Source of the DNA: an uncultured Campylobacter sp.
GTDB lineage: Bacteria; Campylobacterota; Campylobacteria; Campylobacterales; Campylobacteraceae
DNA: 5,997 nucleotides
Direction of reading: 5' to 3'
Assembly (NCBI GenBank): GCA_938046705.1
Contig: CALIWP010000113.1
Location: forward strand, 1 to 5,997
Shown here: one piece after another, positions 1 through 5,694 of the stretch
How positions within the stretch are numbered: position 1 is the first letter of the stretch
Layout of the letters: every line of letters begins with the position of its first letter
Notes under the pieces: generated by a model
Database searches by the model: none
The model's input: the letters and a program-made list of their open reading frames with translations, nothing else
Told to the model about the DNA's origin: nothing
Position numbers and translations under genes: made by a program

Positions 1-699
1 GCCGACATCGAGCAGCTAAATAAAAAAATCGAGCGCCTAACCCGCGAAGCCAAAGCAAACGCAAAAGGCGCAAAAGAGGCGCTAGAAACGGCAAATGCAC
101 TGCTAGCCCACCTAAACGACGGCAAAAGCGCGAGCAGCTTCGGCGGCAAGGACGAGGAAGCGTTTATAAATTTAAACAAAGAGCTAAGGCTACTCAGCGC
201 AAAAGAGGTCGTCTACGGCGCAAATGTGGGTGAGGACGGTATCTCGGAGGATAATAAATACGTACAGGCGCTTCGCGAATTTGCCGCGCGCTCGGGACAT
301 GAGGTTATCAAGCTTTGCGCCAAGATCGAAGAGGAGCTCGTCGGGCTTAGCGACGAAGAGGCGCATGAGTTTTTAAGCTCGCTCGGCACGAACGAGAGCG
401 GCCTAGAAAAGATCATCAAAACGGCGTTTGCAAAGCTAAATTTGATCAGCTACTTTACCGCGGGCGTCGTCGAGGTGCGCGCATGGACGATCGTAAAAGG
501 CTGGAAAGCGCCAAAAGCCGCCAGCGTCATCCACAACGACTTTGAGCGGGGATTTATCAGAGCCGAGGTTATCAGCTACGAGGATTACATCGCGTGCGGC
601 GGCGAAAATCCGGCCAAAGAGGCAGGCAAAATGCGCCTAGAGGGCAAAGACTACGTCGTGCAAGACGGCGACGTGATGCATTTTAGATTTAACGTCTAG
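1..699 (+). CDS. ychF: Redox-regulated ATPase / ribosome-binding YchF (Obg-family), 3' part only
   Basis: The frame is open from base 1 to a TAG at 697-699, giving 232 residues; family members are about 360, so roughly the first 130 residues (P-loop and switch regions) lie off the left edge. The visible part starts in the helical, coiled-coil-rich insertion (lysine-, glutamate- and alanine-rich, about residues 1-60). It continues into the end of the nucleotide-binding domain, where ANVGEDG (codons from 220) carries the N-x-x-E form of the G4 motif that gives YchF its preference for ATP over GTP. It ends with the TGS domain, seen in YFTAGVVEVRAW, DFERGFIRAE, the GKMRLEGKDY stretch and the terminal GDVMHFRFNV, which are near-invariant in YchF. 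Known family role: a cytoplasmic ATPase that binds the ribosome and affects stress and translation responses. No abnormality is seen in the visible part. Confidence 0.97.
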   Translation, partial: ADIEQLNKKIERLTREAKANAKGAKEALETANALLAHLNDGKSASSFGGKDEEAFINLNKELRLLSAKEVVYGANVGEDGISEDNKYVQALREFAARSGHEVIKLCAKIEEELVGLSDEEAHEFLSSLGTNESGLEKIIKTAFAKLNLISYFTAGVVEVRAWTIVKGWKAPKAASVIHNDFERGFIRAEVISYEDYIACGGENPAKEAGKMRLEGKDYVVQDGDVMHFRFNV

Positions 700-709
700 G
701 GCGCAAAAT

Positions 710-759
710 CGGTCAAATTTGGCTTTGCTAACCGAGCGATTCTTTGCTAAATTTGACCG
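710..759. repeat. Inverted repeat just after ychF, possible weak terminator
   Basis: The arms CGGTCAAATTT (710-720) and AAATTTGACCG (749-759) are perfect 11-base reverse complements separated by 28 bases. The repeat begins 11 bases after the ychF stop, where a terminator would be expected, and a short T-rich stretch (CTGTTTTA) follows a few bases later. The long loop makes it a poor intrinsic terminator, and both arms are copies of the octamer dispersed through this window, so the pairing may be incidental. The rest of the 247-base gap (700-946) contains more copies of the octamer and no convincing promoter or gene. Confidence 0.45.
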
Positions 760-936
760 CCTCTGTTTTATGTCGCGTGGCTACGAGTCTAAACGTGATC
801 AAAATAATTTTGACGCCTTTTGTGCCGACGTTTTATTTGCCTCAATAACTGCACCATAAATTTTAGTCTTTTAAGAGCACGGTTAAATTTAGCTCGGCAC
901 GGGTTTTGTAGCTCAAATTTGACTCGCGCTAAATTT

Positions 937-941
937 AAGGA
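937..941 (+). promoter_or_regulatory. Ribosome binding site for the Sel1/Hcp-like gene (TTG start)
   Basis: AAGGA lies 5 bases before a TTG at 947, which opens a typical signal peptide (LKKIIAVCIATLILLC). No ATG occurs nearby in this frame, so the site decides the TTG start. Confidence 0.65.
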
Positions 942-946
942 AAAAA

Positions 947-2585
947 TTGAAAAAGATTATAGCCGTTTGCATAGCCACTCTAATTTTACTCTGCGCTCAA
1001 ATAAATTTCAAGGGAGCCAAAGCCCACGATGACGCCATAGTAGCCTACAACGAAAAGCGATTTAAGGATGCGGCAAAGCTTTTAAAAATATCGCTAGCGA
1101 CTGCTTTAACCTCGCATTTTTATACGAAGAAGGCGAAGGCGTAGCAAGGGACGATGCCAAAGCCGCACAGCTCTACGACAAATCCGGCTACCTGGGCAGC
1201 GCATCCGCGTGCAACAACCTCTCTATCCAGTACAGACAAGGTCGCGGCGTAAAAAAAGACGTCGAAAAAGCAAACGACCTAGCCAAAAAGTATGTGACGC
1301 AGGCGAAGCGCGCGGGTGTGCAAGGATTGGGTTTTTATACAAAAACGGCAAAGGTGTAGAACAAGATGACGCAAAGGCTAGCAAATTTTACCAAAAAGCC
1401 TGCGACGCGGGCGAGCTATCAGGCTGCGATAGCCTAGCCTCGCTCCGCCAAAACAGCGGCGAACACGCCAAAGCCGCCGCGATTTTTGAGCGAGCCTGCG
1501 AAAAAGGATTTGGTTTAAGCTGCTATAATCTAGCTCAAATTTACGAAGCGGGCGTCGGCGTCGCGCCGGATGAAAGCAAGGCGCTAGACCTCTACGTAAA
1601 AGCCTGCGAGCGCGGTTACGCGGTAGTTTGCTACTATCTAGGCGGCATGTACGCGGACGGCGCAATGGGCAAAAACGACGAAGCCGCGAAAAACTCGAAA
1701 AACGCGCTCAAATTTTACTCGCTTGCCTGCGAGGGTAAAATTTACGAAGCGTGTGAGGCTTTGGGTAGACTTTACGAGGACGGCGGGGCGGGTTTTGCGC
1801 AGGATATCAAGGCCGCTAGATCCTACTACGACAAGGCCTGCGCCGTAAATGCCTACAAATGCGAGGGTAGCCAGCGTCTGGACGAGATACAGGGCGGCTG
1901 GGCGCAGTATCAAAGCGGGCAGTTTGAGGCGGCCTACGAGCTAGGCAAAGAGTCGTGCGACAGGGGCGTAGCAAACGGCTGCGCGGCACTAGGAGAGCTC
2001 TACGAAAAGGGGCTTGGCGGAGCGCGGCAAGATAGCGAGCAGGCGGTCAAATTTCACGAGAAAGCCTGCGAAGGCGGCTTTGGAGCTTCTTGCGCCGAGC
2101 TTGGCGATATGTTATTTCATGGGCGCAGCGTAAAAAGGGACGTTTCTCGCGCACTGGAGCTTTTTGAAAAAGCCTGCCTACTTTGGCGACTAGATGCCTG
2201 CGAGAGCCTAGCGGACGCTTATTTTGACGGATCAGACGCGCCGCAAGATATAGCAAGAGCCTTTAGTTTTTACGGGATCGCCTGCTACAACGGGCTAAAA
2301 TCAGCCTGTACGAACCTGGGCGCGATCTACGAAAGAGGCGTAGGCGAAGTGATAAAAGCGGACGAAAGCGAAGCTGCGAGCCTTTTTAGCGAGGCTTGCG
2401 AAAAGGGCGACGCACGCGGGTGCCTAAATCTAGCGCGCCGTCTTGAGCGCAGCGACAAAAAACAAGCCGCCGCGCTACGCCAAAAGGCTCAAAAGCTGCA
2501 CGAAAAAGAGTGCGAGGCTGGGCTAGCTAAAAAGTGCATGGAGTTTAAAAAATCAACTAATAAAGGAGAAAAACATGAGTTTTAA
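947..2585 (+). pseudogene. Secreted cysteine-rich Sel1-repeat (Hcp-like) protein, broken by two frameshifts
   Basis: Three consecutive frames together encode one Sel1-repeat protein. Frame A (947 to about 1087) gives a signal peptide with a hydrophobic core and a likely signal peptidase I site after AKA (residues 24-26), then an N-terminal cap (AYNEKRFKDAAKLL). Frame B (about 1088-1288) gives CFNLAFLYEEGEGVARDDAK and one further repeat. Frame C (about 1290-2585) gives at least twelve repeats of roughly 36 residues, most with paired cysteines in the form C-x7-C, as in Helicobacter Hcp proteins. In that family each repeat is an alpha-alpha hairpin stapled by a disulfide, and the proteins are exported; a beta-lactamase-like activity has been reported for some members, but nothing here tests it. 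The second break is fixed by adding one A to the tract at 1285-1289; the first needs +1, or a net loss of about 16 bases if repeat length is respected. Read alone, frame A stops at 1144 and frame B at 1359. An ATG at 1209 could open frame C, but it would add about 27 non-family residues and give no export signal. Either a real pseudogene or assembly errors; the gene identity is firm. Confidence 0.8.
2562..2568 (+). promoter_or_regulatory. Ribosome binding site of the lipoprotein gene
   Basis: AAAGGAG ends 6 bases before the ATG at 2575. It sits inside the last codons of the upstream Sel1 gene, so the lipoprotein has its own strong translation start even if the upstream frame is broken. Confidence 0.8.
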
Positions 2586-3150
2586 AAAAGTTTCGTTTGC
2601 CGCCGTTGCGGCCGTTTGTCTATTTTTAGGCGGCTGCACCCAGCCTAGAACCACGCAGATAGAGCTACCAAAAAGCGCGCTAGATAGCGTAAATCTACCA
2701 AACGAAGTGGCCATAGACGGCGAAAAATTCGTCTTAAAGCAAAAAAACGCAAGAACGGCTGAGTTTTATCTACCCAATGAAAAAGTGGGCTTTAAATGGA
2801 CCAAGCTAGTAAGCGTCACCGTCGATGAAAACGCCGACATCAACGAATACCAAAGAGCCTTTATAACCGCGCTAAAAAGCGGACAGTTCGGCAAAGCGGA
2901 GTATGATTTCAAGTCTATAAACGATAAAGAGTATCAAGCTTACACGATCTACTATCCGATCGCGGGCAACCCTGATTTTGACAACTACGAGATAAATCTA
3001 ATCCACGTTAAGAGCCTTAGCTGCGGGCTTAGAGTCACGCACTACGCGCTAAAGTTTCTAAATATCGCGGATAGAAGCAAATTTCACGCACTAATCAAGC
3101 AAAAAATGCCGATATTTTTAGCGCAGATGCCGCAAGTCGAGTGTAAATAA
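2575..3150 (+). CDS. Predicted lipoprotein of unknown function
   Basis: The 191-residue product begins with a lipoprotein signal peptide: positive residues (KK, 4-5), a hydrophobic stretch (about 6-18) and the lipobox LGGC with Cys21 as the predicted lipidated residue. The residues after Cys21 (TQPRT) contain no Asp at +2, so outer-membrane sorting is possible, though the Asp rule is not established for this phylum. The mature part is a mixed alpha/beta-looking domain of about 170 residues, with Tyr- and Phe-rich segments (EYQAYTIYYPIAGNPDFDNY) and two further cysteines, in LSCGL and near the end (VECK), that could form a disulfide. I do not recognise the family. The ATG is chosen for its AAAGGAG site. 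The gene overlaps the end of the Sel1/Hcp-like frame by 11 bases, which implies co-transcription with it and a shared periplasmic or envelope location. Confidence 0.88.
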   Translation: MSFKKVSFAAVAAVCLFLGGCTQPRTTQIELPKSALDSVNLPNEVAIDGEKFVLKQKNARTAEFYLPNEKVGFKWTKLVSVTVDENADINEYQRAFITALKSGQFGKAEYDFKSINDKEYQAYTIYYPIAGNPDFDNYEINLIHVKSLSCGLRVTHYALKFLNIADRSKFHALIKQKMPIFLAQMPQVECK

Positions 3151-3184
3151 ATTTACTTTCGGGCGTTATTTTTAGTTTTTTGCT

Positions 3185-3245
3185 AAATTTATCGCCATTT
3201 TTGCGGACTAATTTTAAAATTTAGTCCGCAAACTACGATAAATTT
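3185..3245. repeat. Long nested inverted repeat (hairpin) between lipoprotein and alkC-like genes
   Basis: The inner arms TTTGCGGACTAA (3200-3211) and TTAGTCCGCAAA (3221-3232) are perfect 12-base complements around a 9-base loop. Outer arms AAATTTATCG (3185-3194) and CGATAAATTT (3236-3245) are perfect 10-base complements, separated from the inner stem by a 5/3-base internal loop. The whole forms a 61-base stem-loop starting 34 bases after the lipoprotein stop. Position suggests transcription termination or 3'-end protection, but no T-run follows the stem on either strand, so it is not a textbook intrinsic terminator. Downstream of it, at 3291-3296, TATAAA is a possible -10 element for the alkC-like gene; no matching -35 is seen, and I do not call it as a promoter. 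Confidence 0.7.
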
Positions 3246-3374
3246 GACGCTTTGCTTGCACGGGCGGCTAAATTTGACGAGCGTAACGGCTATAAATTTA
3301 ATGCCACTTTTGATTTTCGGTGGTAAATTTTATGATTCATGCTTGCTTGCTAACGGCTGAGGCAAAAACTACCC

Positions 3375-3380
3375 AAAGGA
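3375..3380 (+). promoter_or_regulatory. Ribosome binding site that sets the alkC-like start
   Basis: AAAGGA lies 5 bases before the ATG at 3386. The same frame is open back to a GTG at 3320, but that start has no Shine-Dalgarno match and would add 22 residues unlike the family. Confidence 0.7.
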
Positions 3381-3385
3381 AAAAT

Positions 3386-4123
3386 ATGGAAAACGGCGGA
3401 CTGGCGGTATATTTTGGAGAAAAATTGGCGCAAATTTTATCGCAAAAGATAAAGGCGGTTTATCCTAAATTTGACGCGCAGAGCTACTGCGGGCAAATCG
3501 CGGCGACCACGCCAAAACTAGGCTATTCGCAAAGGATTTTGGCGCACGCAAACGCGCTAAATGAATTTTTGCCGCCGGATTTTAAGCGCGCAGCGGAGAT
3601 TTTGATCGCTATTTTAGGCGAGGAAAACCCGAACGAAACGGGCATGTTTAAGCACTTTTACTGGACTTTGCCGCTGGCAAAATACATCGAAATTTACGGC
3701 CTAGACGACTTTGAAACCTCAATGGGCGCGATCAGGGAAATCACGAAGCGCGGCACGGGCGAGTACGCGGTGCGCGCCTTTATCAAAAAATATCCGCAAG
3801 ACTCGCTAAAAACCATGACGCAGTGGGCGCGCTCGTCAAATTTCCACCTGCGTAGGCTAGCGTCGGAGGGTCTGCGACCAAAGCTGCCGTGGGCTAGCAA
3901 ACTGGAGCTTTTCATCAGCGATCCGAGCCCGGTTTTTGCGGTGCTAGAGATCCTTAAAGAGGACGAGGTGCGCTTCGTACAGCGCTCGGTCGCAAACAAC
4001 GTCGCGGACTATCTAAAGGTAAATTTCGCCGCCGCAAAAGAGCTGCTCGTGCGCTGGCAAAGCTCGCAAAACAAAAACACGCAGCAAATCATCCGTCACG
4101 CGACAAGGAAAATCAAAATTTAG
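3386..4123 (+). CDS. DNA alkylation repair protein, AlkC/AlkD-type HEAT-like glycosylase
   Basis: The 245-residue product matches the HEAT-like-repeat DNA glycosylases, closest by eye to the AlkC branch (COG4335). Recognisable segments in order: PLAKYIEIYGLDDFE (96-110); an E-Y-A-V-R segment (126-130) that resembles the conserved E-[FY]-A-[IV]-R block near the active site; WARSSNFHLRRLASEGLRPK (147-166) followed by LPWA; DPSPVFAVLEILKEDEVRFV (179-198); QRSVANNVADY (199-209), matching the family's R-R-S-V-A-N-N-L; and a basic C-terminus RHATRKIKI. Known family role: excision of N3-alkylated adenine and related cationic lesions in the cytoplasm. The protein is almost all alpha-helical repeats and has no C-terminal Ig-like extension such as some AlkC proteins carry. 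It stands alone: the nearest plus-strand gene ends 235 bases upstream and the next gene is convergent. Whether it is AlkC or another subfamily needs an alignment; the superfamily is secure. Confidence 0.87.
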   Translation: MENGGLAVYFGEKLAQILSQKIKAVYPKFDAQSYCGQIAATTPKLGYSQRILAHANALNEFLPPDFKRAAEILIAILGEENPNETGMFKHFYWTLPLAKYIEIYGLDDFETSMGAIREITKRGTGEYAVRAFIKKYPQDSLKTMTQWARSSNFHLRRLASEGLRPKLPWASKLELFISDPSPVFAVLEILKEDEVRFVQRSVANNVADYLKVNFAAAKELLVRWQSSQNKNTQQIIRHATRKIKI

Positions 4124-4521
4124 CTTTTTGCGCAGATACGTAAGTCGGCGGCTAAATTTGAGCTGCAAATTTTATAAACTTATAACGCATTTTATAAATA
4201 AAAAAGCGGCTCAATCCGTCGCATAAAAAGTTGAGGCGAGCTTGATGGTAGCAGTGCAAGATAAAAGATCAAATTTACAGCCGCAGCTCGAAATCAAATT
4301 TAACTCCAAACCCGCAACGATACGCAAATTTTAAAAGCCGCCGTGCTCAAATTTAAAGCAAAAACACCCAAGCAAATCCGAAAATCAAAGCGTCAAATTT
4401 TAGTCTTTACGTCCAAGCCGCAAGCAATCGCGCGATTAACAAGTCAAATTTGCCCAGGCAAAAACCAAGCAAAATAAACCCCCAGCACGCAAGCATCGCA
4501 AGCGACCAAGCCCCAAAAAAT
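4124..4521. other. 398-base convergent intergenic region, no credible gene
   Basis: This lies between the ends of the alkC-like gene and the minus-strand operon. It contains six copies of the TCAAATTT/AAATTTGA octamer (4154, 4269, 4294, 4347, 4393, 4444). It also has a 10-base direct repeat ATTTTATAAA (4169-4178 and 4189-4198, 20 bases apart) and a perfect 12-base palindrome AATCGCGCGATT (4426-4437). On the minus strand, GCGAC-7 bases-GCCGC (4206-4222) followed by six T's (4205-4200) could be a weak terminator for the psd operon, but one of its five pairs is mismatched. No tRNA, known RNA or coding sequence is visible. A hydrophobic minus-strand reading frame (4407-4631) enters this region but I do not accept it. 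Confidence 0.6.
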
Positions 4522-4675
4522 CTAGCCTGCAAAGATCCTAAACGCCGCCCAGACGCAAACAGCGCCAACCAAAACGCCGACGGCAAAAGCCGAAGCGACA
4601 TAGAGTTTTTGTTTTTTTCTGATCTGCTCAAATTTCTTTTCGTGATGCTTTTTTACGCCCTCAAAGGTCAAATTT
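4269..4675. repeat. Cluster of same-orientation TCAAATTT octamers
   Basis: Seven copies of TCAAATTT start at 4269, 4294, 4347, 4393, 4444, 4628 and 4668, all in the same orientation on the plus strand. The first five fall in the convergent gap and the last two inside the small membrane protein gene. Elsewhere in the window both orientations occur. Confidence 0.75.
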
Positions 4676-4884
4676 AAGATCTTTTCGTTCGTTTGATTTA
4701 GCGCATCGGCAAAGCTCTTTATCTGCTCGTCGTTGATGTAGCGCATAGTCTTGCGCGTCGCGTTGGCTAGGCGCTCGTAGTCCTCGCTGTTTTCCCAGAG
4801 CTCGACGACGGTGTTGTTTTCGATGCGCTCTTTTAGTTCTAGCGTCTCTTTTAGCTCGTTTTGTTCGACTAGTTGCGTTCCCAT
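4522..4884 (-). CDS. Small tail-anchored membrane protein downstream of psd, function unknown
   Basis: The 120-residue product has a charged, helix-prone N-terminal part (residues 1-93, rich in Glu, Lys and Asn, with heptad-like spacing in about 8-25 and 52-75). A dense basic patch follows (KKHHEKKFEQIRKKQK, 78-93), then a single C-terminal hydrophobic helix (about 94-118) containing a GVLVG motif (G103-x3-G107) that could mediate helix packing. The basic patch before the helix predicts a cytoplasmic N-terminus with the tail in the inner membrane. The ATG at 4884 is preferred over a GTG one codon upstream because AAGGAGG at 4889-4895 leaves 4 bases to the ATG but only 1 to the GTG. It starts 9 bases after the psd stop, so it is probably co-translated with psd. 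I do not recognise the family; a role in membrane or phospholipid biology is only suggested by position. Confidence 0.8.
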   Translation of the reverse strand: MGTQLVEQNELKETLELKERIENNTVVELWENSEDYERLANATRKTMRYINDEQIKSFADALNQTNEKILNLTFEGVKKHHEKKFEQIRKKQKLYVASAFAVGVLVGAVCVWAAFRIFAG

Positions 4885-4888
4885 CACG

Positions 4889-4895
4889 CCTCCTT
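4889..4895 (-). promoter_or_regulatory. Ribosome binding site of the small membrane protein gene
   Basis: On the minus strand AAGGAGG is a full Shine-Dalgarno match. It overlaps the psd stop codon (4894-4896), the arrangement expected of a translationally coupled pair. Confidence 0.8.
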
Positions 4896-5694
4896 AGTTG
4901 ATAGTTCCTATCTTGTCGCCGTATTTTAGCTTTTGCTCGGCTGCTAGATCAAATTTGACCGCGCCCTGCTCGCTAAGTATGAGGATCGTAGAGCCCAGCT
5001 CAAACATCCCCAACTGCTCGCCCTTGTTCGCGCTTAAATTTTCGTATTCATAAAGCGCGACGTTGCCGGCGCAGGCATTAGTCTGTATGCGCGCGTCAAA
5101 GTCAAATTTCATCTTGCCCACATTTAGCGCGCCGACAAAGACCAGCCACATCTTTTTGCCGCTTGCAAGCTCGCATTTTAACACCACGCGCTCGTTTTTG
5201 GTGTAAAGATTTGGCACCTTTAGCAGCGCGCTAACGGCCACGCTATATAGCTCGCCAGGCACGTATAGTGCGGATAATATCCTCATATTGCAAGGCGCGT
5301 GGTAGCGGTGATAGTCGCGCGGGCTGAGGTAGATATTTACGTACTCTAGCTCGGCGTCTCGCTCCCAGCGCTCCATACTGTCGCCCAGAAGCTCAGCTAT
5401 GCCGTACTCATGCCCCTTGACGCTGATCGCTTTTAGCTCCCTGCTCACTCCGTGCTCAAGGCACGTGCCGTCGCTAGGACTGATGAAGGCCTGCGGCGAA
5501 ACGTCGAAATTTCGCGGACGCTGTAGCTCGCGGGTAAAAAGCGCCGTGAGGCTCTCGTACTCCTTTGGCTGCTTAAACTCGCTCATATCGATTTTAAAGC
5601 CGCTTACGTATTTTTCATTGATAAATGTTTGCAAAACCCTCGGAAATCTAACCGCCGCCACAAACCCGAATATCCTAGAAATAACTCCCCTCAT
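4894..5694 (-). CDS. psd: Phosphatidylserine decarboxylase proenzyme
   Basis: This 266-residue protein converts phosphatidylserine to phosphatidylethanolamine plus CO2 on the inner membrane, the last step of PE synthesis. The family's landmarks are all present: Asp75 in SPSDG; His132 in [13 protein letters not shown] (122-134); and the LGST motif at 233-236, where the chain self-cleaves between Gly234 and Ser235 and Ser235 becomes the pyruvoyl cofactor of the small alpha chain. Asp, His and Ser form the self-processing triad described for bacterial Psd, so the enzyme should be active. Length fits the short bacterial (type I) form. The ATG is preceded by AAAAGGAG (5699-5706), 4 bases upstream. 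Its start overlaps the stop of the metallophosphoesterase by 4 bases (ATGA), and a membrane protein follows after 9 bases, so the three genes form one minus-strand operon whose promoter lies beyond the right edge. Confidence 0.97.
   Translation of the reverse strand: MRGVISRIFGFVAAVRFPRVLQTFINEKYVSGFKIDMSEFKQPKEYESLTALFTRELQRPRNFDVSPQAFISPSDGTCLEHGVSRELKAISVKGHEYGIAELLGDSMERWERDAELEYVNIYLSPRDYHRYHAPCNMRILSALYVPGELYSVAVSALLKVPNLYTKNERVVLKCELASGKKMWLVFVGALNVGKMKFDFDARIQTNACAGNVALYEYENLSANKGEQLGMFELGSTILILSEQGAVKFDLAAEQKLKYGDKIGTIN

Noticed and set aside
213..419. Minus-strand frames antisense to ychF, the Sel1 gene and the alkC-like gene, and a plus-strand frame antisense to psd
   Set aside because: All lie wholly or largely opposite well-supported genes, show shadow-type composition and lack ribosome sites or recognisable domains.
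820..1032. Plus-strand 70-codon frame upstream of and overlapping the Sel1 gene
   Set aside because: The product is compositionally odd, has no ribosome site, spans intergenic octamers, and is overlapped by the real signal peptide region.
1285..1289. The A5 tract as a phase-variation switch
   Set aside because: Campylobacter phase variation mostly uses G/C tracts of eight or more bases; a five-A tract is too short to switch at high rate, and the second break upstream would also need repair.
1209..1290. ATG at 1209 as the true start of the Sel1 protein
   Set aside because: The first 27 or so codons give a basic sequence with no family resemblance, because the real reading here is in another frame; there is no signal peptide or Shine-Dalgarno.
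3200..3232. Canonical intrinsic terminator for the lipoprotein gene
   Set aside because: The stem is strong but the downstream flank is CTACGATA, with no T-run; on the opposite strand the flank is A-rich. Kept only as an inverted repeat.
4206..4222. Intrinsic terminator for the minus-strand operon
   Set aside because: The five-pair stem contains an A-C mismatch and lies about 300 bases past the last stop; the T-run alone is not enough.
4407..4631. Minus-strand 74-codon hydrophobic frame overlapping the end of the small membrane protein gene, possibly extra membrane helices by frameshift
   Set aside because: It overlaps the accepted gene in another frame, has no ribosome site at its start, runs through intergenic octamers, and uses many TTG leucine codons. 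Its hydrophobicity can arise from the shifted frame of a transmembrane segment. A conserved homologue would reopen it.
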